NCBI GenBank assembly: GCA_000711775.1
Contig: ARYC01000137.1
Span: 1-64,000, forward strand
Reading direction: 5' to 3'
Origin: Oxytricha trifallax
Taxonomy: Eukaryota; Ciliophora; Spirotrichea; Sporadotrichida; Oxytrichidae
Length of the DNA: 64,000 nt
In this document: positions 1 to 11,891 of the stretch, one piece after another
Numbering within the stretch: the stretch's first letter is position 1
Layout of the letters: each line of letters starts with the position of its first letter
The notes under the pieces: model-generated
Databases searched by the model: none
What the model saw: only the letters and a program-made list of their open reading frames with translations
What the model was told of the DNA's origin: nothing
Made by a program: the position numbers and the translations under genes

Positions 1-310
1 GAGATGCTGGGTGGAACTCCCAGCAACACTATAGGTCAGGTAGAGAGGCAGTGTGGGTGGAAGCCCCACAAAATCAGCTCCATCACCAATAATTTCAAAT
101 CTTTTTTTAGGTTTATAGGTCAGGCAGAGAGAGAGGCTGGGGTGAAACTCCCTGCAAACTATAGGTCAAGCTGAGAGGCAAGATTGGTGGAAGCCCAATC
201 AAAAATTATAGGTCCAAATCATTATAGGTCACGATGAGAGAGAGGCTGGGGTGAAACTCCCTGCAAACTATAGGCAAACTTAGAGGGGTCTAGTGGGTGA
301 AAGCCCCACT
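1..310. repeat. Subterminal tandem-like repeats of the palindrome, left arm
   Basis: Short units recur here: GAGAGAGGCTGGGGTGAAAC followed by TCCCTGCAAACTATAGG occurs twice (near 127 and 238), alternating with GTGGAAGCCC units (near 58, 187) and the linker ATAGGTCA. The mirrored set lies at about 6075-6388 in reverse complement. Repeated subterminal motifs at both ends of an inverted repeat are typical of transposon ends where a transposase binds. That function is inferred, not shown. Confidence 0.75.
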
Positions 311-1500
311 TTATCACAAATGAATTTGTTTGATTAGTTTAATTTATACTTTTAATTCTTTCATTATTCTTAGGTTTAGGGCTGTCTGGTCTGCTTTCTC
401 TTACTTCTCCCTAAGTTGGTCTGAGCTCAGCTTATATCTGGGCAGACGATCAGCTTTCAATACTTTCAAATCGTAAATTTATCATAGTATAAACCCCAAA
501 ACTTTCAAAGTTTTCGATAATCAGCGATTTAAGTTTTTAGTTTTTACTTTAGTTACCAAAAGCCTCTCTCTTAGTTTCCCCAAACCTCAAATCCAAGTAT
601 TTCATGTAAATTAGCTGTTTAGGTCTCAAACTAATTTTACGATAGCTGATGTCGGCATGTGCAAGGTATAAACCCCAAAACCCTATGGGTAAATTTCGTT
701 AAAATCGAGGAGAAAGTTTTTGGATTTTGGCTGAATTCTACTTACTCTTTAGTGTTGCCAAAGTTAGTTCAGCCAATGTAGCTTGCGAAGCACTGTAGTT
801 CGCTTACAGCACCACTCAACGACAGCTTCCCAGCCCAACACTTCGTGCATCTTCACCACTCTTGAAGAGCCCCTTGTGCTTCCACTCATTTCTTCGCCCT
901 CCCTCCTTCCACACGAAACTCTCCTTGTCGATACGCGCGAAAGCGCCGTCGCCTGCCGACTTTCGATGGTTCACGACATTTGCTGTAATGAGAATGAGAA
1001 TCAAGTAACGATGCTTACCAAGCTTGTAAAGCGCTGTTGAGTAGTGAAGCGACCATGAGGTACACGCAGCTTACGCTAGCTGCAGCACTGTTCGCGAAGA
1101 TAGGCAGTTATAAGCACTATAGAGAGCGAATGAAGCATAGGAGTATACTTACATGCAGAGTGTATTCAGCGCACATGCACGAAGTGCGAAAGCTGAGTAG
1201 TAAGGAGCTGTAGCTCCAGAAGACATGCAGGGTGTCGACAGCGTCGCAGTCGTTCATGCAGATGGGGTCTTCAAGCAAGGAGTAACAGTAGATTCATGGC
1301 GTTCAAGCATCAGTAGCGAGACAGCTTAAGCATGGTAGCTTGCAGCAGCAGCTTTCGTGATCGCAGCGATCTTAAGTTTTAAGAATTAAATTATAGATTA
1401 ATAAGTTGAGAGTGAAGTTAAAGATTGATTTAGACTAGATCAAGTAATTACAGATAAGGAAATCAAATCAAAGAGCTACCTTCTATTATGAAGCACAAAG

Positions 1501-2340
1501 TTACCTCAACTGTTCCTTATCTAACTATATTCTTTCACTTCAATCGGAGGAACATCAATAGTTAATAAAGTTGAAAACTATAATGTTTTCTATAAGGGAG
1601 ATTCACTCATTGTTTAAAGGTCGATTATATTGATACAAAAGTTGATATTATAGACGATTTGTCTTCTTTACTCTCGATAGACTTTCAATGGCAATCACTT
1701 CATAGATCAGATATGATAGCTACAATGGTGCTGCTTCATCAGAACCAATAAACTTATTATTTAGGACTTTACAGAGATTACTTCACATATGTTAGAAAAA
1801 TGCCAAGCTTCGGAAGCCCTAATACAAATGAAGTTTTAGCTAGCAGAAAAGCTGTGATGTACTCTGATGATAACATGTATGATAGCAGACCAAGCAGTGT
1901 ATTAGCAACAAGCACCTTAGACATTGGCCTTCATTATACTGATTATTCAGCAGCTGTTAACGGTATTGATTCTAATTTGCATACTTTTTGATTGGATTGC
2001 ATATCTAGACAATTCTGCCTAGCTTTTCATTCTCTTTAACAGAATTGCGTTAGAGACCTTTGCAGTTGATACAAACTAAAACACTCCATACGTTTCCTCA
2101 GTTTACATGACTGAAAGTGAACATCCTAAAATGTTCCCACAATAAGAATAACAAAATACAGGAAGCTACTATGCTGTTGCAGAATCAGATCAATGCTCTA
2201 AAGGTACTGGTGTCAAACCACCAAACCCCCTCGATTAGGATTCAATTATTACCGTTTATGAGATGTTGAAAATTCAAAGATTATCTATAGCAACACCTTC
2301 AAGCAATGCCAAGACTGGATGCTAAATATGAATTCTTATA
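1501..2340 (+). pseudogene. Degenerate coding remnant, left palindrome arm
   Basis: Read with TAA/TAG as Gln, coding-like sequence shifts frame at least twice. One frame covers 1501-1612 (residues such as TSIGGTSIVNKVENY). A second runs from 1620 to the TGA near 1988 and includes YYLGLYRDYFTYVRKMPSFG and SSVLATSTLDIGLHYTDYSA. A third runs from about 1990 (WIAYLDNSAQ, VDTNQNTPYVSSVYMTESE) to a TGA near 2336. I do not recognise the family. The frame changes could be mutations or unexcised small IESs. The mirrored copy has the same breaks, so they predate or accompany the duplication. It is coding-like because three consecutive long stretches stay open only under the ciliate code. Confidence 0.5.
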
Positions 2341-4044
2341 GTAAGACGAACTGCGGTTCAAATAGCAGAGAATTCTTTCGTTACGTTCGAAGATGGAGAA
2401 ATTGATTATGAATTAGATAACTTCCAATCAGCTCCAAGCTTCAGATTATTACTATTGAAAGCAAGCAGTGAAAATGACTTTATAAAAGTCAAGGTTGCGG
2501 TCTCAGTACACCTTCACCTCGTAGGCATAGGAGAGTTGTATGAATAGAGGAAGCGCAGCTTGAGTGGCTCTCTTGCTTGAAGTCGCTGCTTCAACTGTTC
2601 AATCGTTGGCATAGGTGTTAAGCAGATGAACTAATTTAGAGTGGTCATAGATAGAAGTAAAAATAGACAACTCCCCTTACCTTGCCTCAAACCACGCTGA
2701 TATCCTTGATGGGCAAGCCATTCATAGTGCTATTGACGAAGCTGCTCTGAAAGGATGAACCTGTATTGAGCTGCTGCTGGCCACTACCCATCCCTGGCTG
2801 CGCCAGGGAGTGGGGGTGGGGGGGTTCCTAATCTTCCCGTCTTCGATGTCGCCAGCGTTGTCAACTATCTGCTGCTACTGGGAATGACTATACATTCTTA
2901 TTAATTAATAGAGGCGATTAATAATTTAACTGAAACATCCAAATTTGATTAGTGTAATATGAAATTAAAATACGTTATTAAGTTTTAATACGAAACTTGC
3001 AACTTCTCGATTGCGCAAAAGTTGAAAGCGGCAGCGCCGGAGTGGAGTGGCTCGATCTTCATCACTACTGCTCACTACAGATGTTTCTTCATATCAGACT
3101 GTGCGTCTCATGCTGGTTCACTCATCTATCATACTGGATTCTCATGATTCGTACTAATAACTCATCTAGGATTTTCTCGAGAAATAGATTTTAAAAAAAT
3201 CAATTTCTCGAGAAAATCCTAAATGAGTTATCAGTACGAATCATGAGAATCCAGTATGATAGATGAGTGAACCAGCATGAGACGCACAGTCGATATGAAG
3301 AAACATCTGTAGTGAGCAGTAGTGATGAAGATCGAGCCACTCCACTCCGGCGCTGCCGCTCTCAACTTTTGCGCAATCGAGAAGTTGCAAGTTTCGTATT
3401 AAAACTTAATAACGTATTTTAATTTCATACTACACTAATCAAATTTGGATGTTTCAGTTAAATTATTAATCGCCTCTATTAACTAATAAGAATGTATAGT
3501 CATTCCCAGTAGCAGCAGATAGTTGACAACGCTGGCGACATAGAAGACGGGAAGATTAGGAACCCCCCCACCCCCACTCCCTGGCGAAGCCAGGGATGGG
3601 TAGTGGCCAGCAGCAGCCCAATACAGCTTCATCCTTCCAGAGCAGCTTCGTCAATAGCACTATGAATGGCTTGCCCATCAAGGATATCAGCGTGGTTTGA
3701 GGCAAGGTAAGGGGAGTTGTCTATTTTTACTTCTATCTATGACCACTCTAAATTAGTTCATCTGCTTAACACCTATGCCAACGATTGAACAGTTGAAGCA
3801 GCGACTTCAAGCAAGAGAGCCACTCAAGCTGCGCTTCCTCTATTCATACAACTCTCCTATGCCTACGAGGTGAAGATGTACTGAGACCGCAACCTTGACT
3901 TTTATAAAGTCATTTTCACTGCTTGCTTTCAATAGTAATAATCTGAAGCTTGGAGCTGATTGGAAGTTATCTAATTCATAATCAATTTCTCCATCTTCGA
4001 ACGTAACGAAAGAATTCTCTGCTATTTGAACCGCAGTTCCGTCT

Positions 4045-4885
4045 TACTATAAGAATTCATATTTAGCATCCAGTCTTGGCATTGCTTGAAGGTGTTGCTA
4101 TAGATAATCTTTGAATTTTCAACATCTCAAAAACGGTAATAAGTGAATCCTAATCGAGGGGGTTTGGTGGTTTAACACCAGTACCTTTAGAGCATTGATC
4201 TGAATCTGCAACAGCATAGTAGCTTCCTGGATTTTGTTATTCTTATTGTGGGAACATTTTAGGATGTTCACTTTCAGTCATGTAAACTGAGGAAACGTAT
4301 GGAGTGTTTTAGTTTGTATCAACTGCAAAGGTCTCTAAAGCAATTCTGTTAAAGAGAATGAAAAGCTAGGCAGAATCGTCTAGATATGCAATCCAATCAA
4401 AAAGTATGCAAATTAGAATCAATACCGTTAACAGCTGCTGAATAATCAGTATAATGAAGGCCAATGTCTAAGGTGCTTGTTGCTAATACACTGCTTGGTC
4501 TGCAATCATACATGTTATCATCAGAGTACATCACAGCTTTTCTGCTAGCCAAAACTTCATTTGTATTAGGGCTTCCGAAGCTTGGCATTTTTCTAACAAA
4601 TGTGAAGTAATCTCTGTAAAGTCCTAAATAATAAGTTTATTGGTTCTGATGAAGCAGCACCATTGTAGCTATCATATCTGATCTATGAAGTGATTGCCAT
4701 TGAAAGTCTATCGAGAGTAAAGAAGTACAAATCGTCTAAAATATCAACTTTTGTATCAATATAATCGACCTTTAAACAATGAGTGAATCTCCCTTATAGA
4801 AAACATTATAGTTTTCAACTTTATTAACTATTGATGTTCCTCCGATTGAAGTGAAAGAATATAGTTAGATAAGGGGAACAGTTGA
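4045..4885 (-). pseudogene. Degenerate coding remnant, right palindrome arm
   Basis: Mirror copy of the remnant at 1501-2340. The 63-codon stretch from 4588 down to 4397 differs from the left copy by one residue (DSRPSS versus DCRPSS). It keeps the same frame changes and the same TGA after the HTF tripeptide. No function is assigned. Confidence 0.5.
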
Positions 4886-6074
4886 GTAACTTTGTGCTTC
4901 ATAATAGAAGGTAGCTCTTTGATTTGATTTCCTTATCTGTAATTACTTGATCTAGTCTAAATCAATCTTTAACTTCACTCTCAACTTATTAATCTATAAT
5001 TTAATTCTTAAAACTTAAGATCGCTGCGATCACGAAAGCTGCTGCAAGCTACCATGCTTAAGCTGTCTCGCTACTGATGCTTGAACGCCATGAATCTACT
5101 GTTACTCCTTGCTTGAAGACCCCATCTGCATGAACGACTGCGACGCTGTCGACACCCTGCATGTCTTCTGGAGCTACAGCTCCTTACTACTCAGCTTTCG
5201 CACTTCGTGCATGTGCGCTCTCTAAACTTTGCATGTAAGTATACTCCTATGCTTCATTCGCTCTCTATAGTGCTTATAACTGCCTATCTTCGCTAACAGT
5301 GCTGCAGCTAGCGTAAGCTGCGTATACCCCATGGTCGCTTCACTACTCAACAGCGCTCTACAAACTTGGTAAGCATCAATACTGAATTCTCATTCTCATT
5401 ACAGCAAATGTCGTGAACCATCGAAAGTCGGCAGGCGACGGCGCTTTCGCGCGTATCGACAAGGAGAGTTTCGTGTGGAAGGAGGGAGGGCGAAGAAACG
5501 AGTGGAAGCACAAGGGGCTCTTCAAGAGTGGTGAAGATGCACGAAGTGTCGGGCTGGGAAGCTGGCGTTGAGTCGTGCTGCAAGCGAACTACAGTGCTGC
5601 AAGCTACATTGACTGAACTAACTTTGGCAACACTAAAGAGTAAGTAGAATTCAGCCAAAATCCAAAAACTTTCTCCTCGATTTTAACGAAATTTACCCAT
5701 AGGGTTTTGGGGTTTATACCTTGCACATGCCGACATCAGCTATCGTAAAATTAGTTTGAGACCTAAACAGCTAATTTACATGAAATACTTGGATTTGAGG
5801 TTTGGGGAAACTAAGAGAGAGGCTTTTGGTAACTAAAGTAAAAACTAAAAACTTAAATCGCTGATTATCGAAAACTTTGAAAGTTTTGGGGTTTATACTA
5901 TGATAATTTACGATTTGAAAGTATTGAAAGCTGATCGTCTGCCCAGACATAAGCTGAGCTCAGACCAACTTAGGGAGAAGTAAGAGAAAGCAGACCAGAC
6001 AGCCCTAAACCTAAGAATAATGAAAGAATAAAAGTATAAATTAAACTAATCAAACATAATCATTTAGATTGAAG

Positions 6075-6388
6075 TGGGGCTTTCACCCACTAGACCCCTC
6101 TAAGTTTGCCTAAAATGCAGGGAGTTTCACCCCAGCCTCTCTCTAAACTTGACCTATAAATTTTTTGAATGTTGATTTTGATTGGGCTTCCACCAATCTT
6201 GCCTCTCAGCTTGACCTATAGTTTACAGGGAGTTTCACCCCAGCCTCTCTCTCTGCTTGACCTAAAATGCCTAAAAAATGATTATTAAAAAAGTTGATGG
6301 TGCTGGAGCTGAATTGTGGGGCTTCCACCCACACTGCCTCTCTACCTGACCTATAGCGTTGCTGGGAGTTCCACCCAGCATCTCTCTC
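6075..6388. repeat. Subterminal repeats of the palindrome, right arm
   Basis: Reverse-complement counterpart of the repeat block at 1-310, with the same alternating units (GGGAGTTTCACCCCAGCCTC and GGGCTTCCACC) joined by TTGACCTATA-type linkers. The spacing differs slightly from the left arm because of small indels. Confidence 0.75.
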
Positions 6389-8700
6389 AACCTGGCCTAA
6401 ATGCTAAAAAAATCTATAAATAATTATAAGATTATTAAAATCAAACTAAAGTAAGTAAAATTCCAAAATTTGGAACTTTTCTAGAATTTTCTAAACTTTT
6501 TATAGAAATTTTGGAAAAATCGGGGTTTATGTTGAGATGCTTAGATAATTTTGTGATAATTCTAGCAATTGCTTACTTTCAAGAAACTTTGTGGATACTG
6601 AGAATTACTAACTTGTTATGGTTCTTGAGCTACTATTTCAACTTTTGCTTTGATTTTACTAAATTATTGAGATAAATTATCAAAACCCAGCAATCCTAAG
6701 CTGCTGTAAGTAGTCCCCCCAGAGGTGCTGGGGTACACACCCTGACGGCCGAAGAGACGTAAGACCTCTCAGGCTGTACCCTCGCAGGGGCTCTGCAGAG
6801 CTGTCGCTGGTTGTGGCTTACACTGTAACTTACTACAAAACTCAAGAGCAGGTCTGAGCGCAGCGAAACTATACTATACTTGTTGGCTAGTGCTGGTAAC
6901 TGGTAAGTGCTATTCACCTCCTTAACCTACTATAGGCGTCCTCTATGCGCGCTTGCTCCTCTGGAGCGTTTGGATGTTGTTGGTTTGACTTTGTTTGAGT
7001 TAGTTTAGTGTTCGTTCCTTCGCTGCCCAAGCTAAGTGGTGAGTTGGGGTTTACAAACCTTGCTCACAGTGAATAGTTCGTTGCCTTCTAATAGTCTATT
7101 TTAACGTCTCTCAGGGTCTTGGTGTTGGCTATAGGCTGGCTACGACCTACCTTGAGCAGCCCTCCTTCGCTGCCGAGCGGTCCTCTGGCCAGGGCAGCCA
7201 ATCTCTGGTGTTCATTGCACTGGGGAAGGGTTGCTTGCGAGCGTTGGAGTCTTAACAAGGCATGTTTGAGTCGTTTTCTTCACAATTTCCAAAGCTCAAT
7301 TTGCTCATTTTGGCCTTGAAATCGTGGAGGGACGCGTATTTCGGGAAGGTCGGATGGTCTCGATGAGTCCCCTATCACTTCTTGCATGTCTGGTTGAGGT
7401 TTTCGAGTCATTAGCAGCAATACCTCGTTATCCTACCAAAGGTTCACGAAGTCAGGAGCATAGGTAGCGAAGCGAATGTCTCAAAGAGGGTCTTGGAAAT
7501 GTTCCACTTCACCCTTCCTAAGGCCAAAAGGGACCCTCCCTAGCAGGTATTTGAAGCCTAGCTCACCCCCTATTGCTTCAGGTCTACTCGAATCGGTTGT
7601 TATTGATGTTATGTGTATAGTCAATTGATGTTCGTTGGATTAGTGGCACGTGTGATCACCTGTGCTCGAGCTAGGGTGTCGCCAAGACCCGAGGAGGCTG
7701 TTTTAAGGCGATTTCTAGGTCAAAACGGTCGATTTGGACGCCCCCGACATTTCGAGGTAGGTTATCTCGACTTCTACCACCAATCGGGTGCTCTCCTCCT
7801 ATCTTGGTGTTATCATGAGTATTATCGACATTTGAGTTGGGGTGGTGGGGAGAGGAGGGTTCTTGAAAATCGATTTCACAAAATCACATAAGTCATACTC
7901 TACATTCCGTTAGTGATAGTACTAGTAGTTTTGGTTCTAGCCGATATTATTATAATAACCACCCCTCTAAATCCGCGGTTCCGACCACTTCTTCTTAGTC
8001 AAATGGTATCAGAATGTTGCTAACCATCTTCCTGATTTTTAGAAATAGGTTTGGGAGTGATCTGAGAGGTCGAGTTGAACTCCAAGGTGCATCCGAGGGA
8101 AATGAGGAGGAATCGTTGGGTCTTGAGGCCAGATCAGAAATTTTTTTTTTGTGTGGCCGACCTACCGATCTGAAAGTTCGAGTGTTGGGTTTTCACTTGC
8201 TCAAGATAACTTCTCCAAAACCTCTATACCCGCTGTATGATTGATGTTTTTGATTCCAGGCATTCGGATATGCTTGTTAACGTTAGCATATGCTTGGTTG
8301 GCATGATAGTGGCATGATAGGAGGTGCTAGGGTAGGTGGATTGATGAAAAGAGTGATTTATAATAGGTATATATAGTTAAATTTATAATTTTAAATTCAA
8401 TCAACTTAAACTAAACTAATTATGCTTCTATAAGAGTGAAGCGCTCAATCATTCGCCACCTCACTATGGGATCCATGAATGCTTCCACACCTGCAACGCC
8501 ACTGCCAGTCATGCCTCCTATATAAGCAGGTAAAGTACAACAAAAACCAATACAGACCCTACCATACCTAAGGAGTTCCCTTAGCTAAATTTCGACACTT
8601 TTCATTGCTGTTGACAGGACTGGCTATAGGTACTCTTGAGAGCGCTTGGTGCAAAGATAGTAATGCTAGTCTATCCTCTAAAGCTATAATTTTAAGTTGA
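6389..8700. other. GC-richer region without recognisable gene
   Basis: Base composition rises clearly from about 6690 to 8300 compared with the AT-rich rest of the window. Several frames of 60-95 codons exist (for example near 7613-7891) but they have no motif I recognise, and TGA codons are frequent in all frames, so I do not call a gene. A TGGTATCAGA stretch at 8004-8013 resembles a retroelement primer-binding site, but no LTR or reverse transcriptase accompanies it. The block lies between the palindrome and the zinc-finger/transposase block and may be old mobile DNA. Confidence 0.4.
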
Positions 8701-8708
8701 ATTGCGAG

Positions 8709-10222
8709 ATGATTCCATACATCCAAAGCAAGCAGAAGGGACAAGCGCAGAGGGCAGTATCGCAAAAGTAAGAGTACATCCTTTCATTTTCAATACTAGG
8801 TATGCCAATGCTGCCAGCCAGTTCCAGTAGGTAGAGTGCGAGATATGTGGTAGAAGCTTTCTCAAGAAAAACCTCAAGAGGCACATTGCAGCTTAGCATA
8901 CTGTCAACCTTGAGTTAGAAAACTAGAAGCTCGAGCAAGCATTCGTTCAAGAGCGCTACCAAGATCTAGATGTGCAGCCAATATAGGAGGCTCCGACACC
9001 AAGAGACAAGAAAGCTCATAAAGTGAAGTCCCCTAAGATTGTGCAATCGATTCAAGAGGTTGATAAGAGAGATGTATTCAACTTCCCAGAGAAGGCATGG
9101 GAGTTCAAGCAGCTGCAACTGAAGGTGAAGCCTCACTGGAAGATCCTTAGCACTCTCAAACCATTGCAAGATGTCCCCATTCCAGCAAAGCAAGTAATTT
9201 AATCTGAATTTGACTAGTATAGGTAGCCAAGCAGCACCAACTGCTCGCAAGAGGCGAGATCCTTCAAGGGGTGTACTTCGAATGCTTGACGCTCGACGTG
9301 AAACTGTACCCAGAGCAAATTTACCAGCTGAAATACTTGGTTTACAAGCAAGCCATGCTTTACTTATTAAATAGCAGAATCAAAGAGCAGTCCTAAAGTA
9401 AGATATCATAACCTAGTCATACCTTCGATAGAGTTTGTAAACTCCAAAGTCCTTGGCTTGCTTCAAGAGACCAAGCGCTCCATCTTCGAGTCATACCTCA
9501 ATAGCTAGCTGGTAAGGAGTGTCAACAATGCTTTCACAGCATACCTTGACGAGAGCAATCCCCACTGTGCAGAGGCGCTTGAAGTCTTGTAAACGAATGA
9601 GCGAATTGACACCGATATCTTCGATTACCTTGGCTGCTCGAAGTTCCGCTTCATCCACTTCAAAACTCACATTAGCTGGAAGCCTGGAACCTTCAAGGAG
9701 AGACCCCGCAAGGGCTAGCTTCCTTACTAGCCTTCGTCAAAGCAGATTTCGAATGCAAAGAACTTGTTTGAGCAAGGCTGGTACATGGCAATGGTGTTCC
9801 AGAGGTTGGTAAACCATTTTATGAGCTTCCCTTACAAGTCAACATCATTACAGCATCAGTGCCTCATCACGTACCTCAAGCAGTGGTTGAATGAGAACAA
9901 GTCCCTTAGAGAGCATCACGTCAAGACCAGCAAGGGCGAAGAACTGCTAGCAATCGCCAAGAGGTATGAAAACTTGATATGCCACCTGCTTCACCCAGCA
10001 ACTAAAGTCCACAAAGGGACTATACAATACCTAAGGAGTCAAGTTTCCAAGAAAGCTGCAGTGCAAGACTCAGACCTAGAACTTGCTTCCACCACACCTG
10101 CAGCTTAGAATGGCGAGATTGAGGAAGGCCCTCAACATGGGAACCGTGATGAAGCCTCATTGCTTCGAGAGTGCAATCGCTTACTTGATCGTGAAGGGGA
10201 ACAAAGAGAAGTGGATCTATGA
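8709..10222 (+). CDS. C2H2 zinc-finger protein of a mobile block, intact, three mini-introns
   Basis: Exons 8709-8767, 8800-9193, 9223-9397 and 9432-10222 join into 473 codons with no break, ending at TGA. The introns are 32, 29 and 34 nt, all GTAA...TAG, and TAA/TAG inside exons read as Gln. A C2H2 finger lies near residue 35 (CEICGRSFLKKNLKRHIAAQ then H). The next 110 residues are charged. The C-terminal 300 residues are mixed, contain the segment FEQGWYMAMVFQRLVNHFMS, and match no family I can name. The gene is followed on the same strand by a DDE transposase, so it is probably a transposon accessory gene, comparable in role to the zinc-finger genes of TBE elements, though this is inference. 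GC content is far above that of neighbouring cellular genes. Confidence 0.8.
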
Positions 10223-10406
10223 GCTGGAGTGATTTCGAATCAGTTCGTGAGAGTGAAATTAAAATTTTACATGTTAAATATCTAATCTTTCATACACTAT
10301 ACCTCTATCAACAGCGCTCACGCCTGTTCGCTGATAACTTCTATATTGTCTAATAGCAATTTTATTTCAATTTTAATTTATTTCAAAACCCGAAACCCCT
10401 TCGTAC

Positions 10407-11190
10407 ATGGAAGCGCTGTCGAACTCTATAGGTTTTGACGAATAGTCAGCTTAGAGTCCCTCTCATCACACTTTCTCATCGCAATCGATACTTAACTATG
10501 GGTTTCTCTGCAATCAAAGGAGTACGAAGAGATCAAGCAGAGCGAGCTGAAGCCATAGGAGAAGACTGCGTGAAGTGGAAATCGGTCGTGCTGGGCATCA
10601 ACTTCCCCTCCAATCCTAAACCAACGAAGCTCTCTTACACCTCAGGCACTCTCCTCAACAATCGCCAGTAAGCAAGACTAGACCAGCCTAAGCTCCAGAA
10701 CAGGAACAGCACCTGGAAGTTATCCACCCGCTCTCCAGAGTCCAAACTCGAAATCGATCTTTGCAAAGTTATGCTGGAAATCTTACACTTAGGAACAGCG
10801 TATCCTGGGTGCGAGAGGGGAGAGCATTGCTGCCACTCCTGTGAAAATCGTCGTAATCAGAGACACACTCAGCTATCACCTATCCTGGAAGACCCGGAGG
10901 GCAGTGCTCAGCACGCATCGCTGCAGAAGCGCTTCGACGCCATCAAAATTTGCAGCTCCTCCAAGAAGGCTCGCAGCTAGCCAGAAACCCCTCTCAAATC
11001 GTCGTCGGCGCTCGCTCCATTGCTTCAGAACCTGGCCAGCCTCAGGTTGCAATCCACCTAACGTAAGGGCAGCGAAGTTTCAGGCGTTGCAGGCAGTAGA
11101 AGCAGGATTCCAATCACACCTAAACGTCTACAGCTATCGAGTAGGGGTGGGAGCAGCAACTAAATGAGAGAGTATTCATAGTAAAGTAAG
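10407..11190 (+). pseudogene. Broken ORF between zinc-finger gene and transposase
   Basis: An ATG at 10407 opens a frame with TAG-Gln codons that meets a TGA after about 50 codons. A second frame (from about 10519, containing KWKSVVLGINFPSNPKPTKL) stays open to about 11185 if TAA/TAG are Gln. The region is GC-rich like the flanking genes and on the same strand. It could be the N-terminal half of the transposase that follows, or a separate accessory gene. No helix-turn-helix motif was recognised with confidence. At least one frameshift is needed to join the pieces. Confidence 0.4.
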
Positions 11191-11221
11191 CAAATTCTAC
11201 CAATTTAAGCTATCTTATAGA

Positions 11222-11891
11222 AGGTTTAGAAACAAGTTAAGCAGGTAAGCTCTAGAAGCAAGCAGCTATAGCGAACATTGGCAGTGGTTGCATCGAATCG
11301 CAAAAGTAATACACACCCATCGCAACGGTGCGCGAACAAGCCAACCAACGCCTAGGCAAGTATGGGGTCTTGGCAAGGAATCTCTCAATCGCGAAGGAGG
11401 CGACCAAGCGGCAGCAGTTCTCCATGAGTTTCGTGGCGGCCATCACCAAGGACAGGTTGATCTCGAGTCAGGTCATCGAGGGCGCGTTCGACGCCATGCT
11501 GTTCGAGAACTTCCTCTATCACACCCTGCGCCAGCTGCGCACTGACAAGGACCTCGCGTCGAGAGGATCGTGCTGCTCATGGACAACGCAGTCATTCACA
11601 AGTATTCGGAGGTGCTGGCTACAGCCAGGAAGTTCAAGGTGACAGTGCTATTCAACGCCGAATACTCGCCCTGGCTCAACCCGATCGAGCAGTTGTTCTC
11701 CTACATCAAGAGGCACCTTCGACAGGAGCAGGCAGACAGCAAGTAAGTACAGTAAGCTAAACCATTATAGGATCCACCTCGTAAAAAGCCTCTCGCAGAT
11801 TCTGAAAGCCATGACCAAGACTGACGTGAACAAGCTCTAGGCCTTCAGCGTGAAGCAGTGGTGCAGCACCATCAAACACGGATTCGTTTGA
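11222..11891 (+). pseudogene. IS630/Tc1-mariner-type DDE transposase, C-terminal half, frameshifted
   Basis: The frame includes SFVAAITKDRLISSQVIEGA and FLYHTLRQLRTDKDL, the usual region between the first and second catalytic acids. After a frameshift near 11555 come LLMDNAVIHKYSEV (second Asp) and NAEYSPWLNPIEQLFSYIKR (the NPIE acidic residue). A 28-nt intron (11743-11770) precedes the last exon, which ends at the TGA at 11889. The first catalytic Asp region upstream is unclear. It lies in the same GC-rich block as the zinc-finger gene at 8709. One base gain or loss at the SxRI junction disables this copy, so it is annotated as a pseudogene. Confidence 0.8.

Larger units (their letters stand above)
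1..6388. repeat. Giant palindrome (inverted repeat, arms about 3.2 kb)
   Basis: The sequence from the window start is repeated in reverse complement up to about 6388, with the symmetry centre near 3193, where the CTCGAGAAAT block is followed by its own complement. The arms match over long stretches but differ by scattered substitutions and small indels (for example near 60-130 versus 6270-6330), so this is a real, slightly aged palindrome rather than a simple assembly copy. The left end is cut by the window, so the arms may be longer. Both arms carry the same coding-like remnant in mirrored order and short subterminal repeats at the outer ends. A fold-back transposon or a head-to-head duplication would both produce this. 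No transposase was recognised inside it. Confidence 0.9.

Noticed and set aside
816..1040. Protein-coding frames in the palindrome arm (62 and 85 codons)
   Set aside because: They overlap on opposite strands, lack any motif and are interrupted differently in the mirrored arm; treated as chance.
8001..8015. LTR retrotransposon primer-binding site (TGGTATCAGA)
   Set aside because: Only about ten bases match; no LTR pair, polypurine tract or reverse transcriptase was found nearby.
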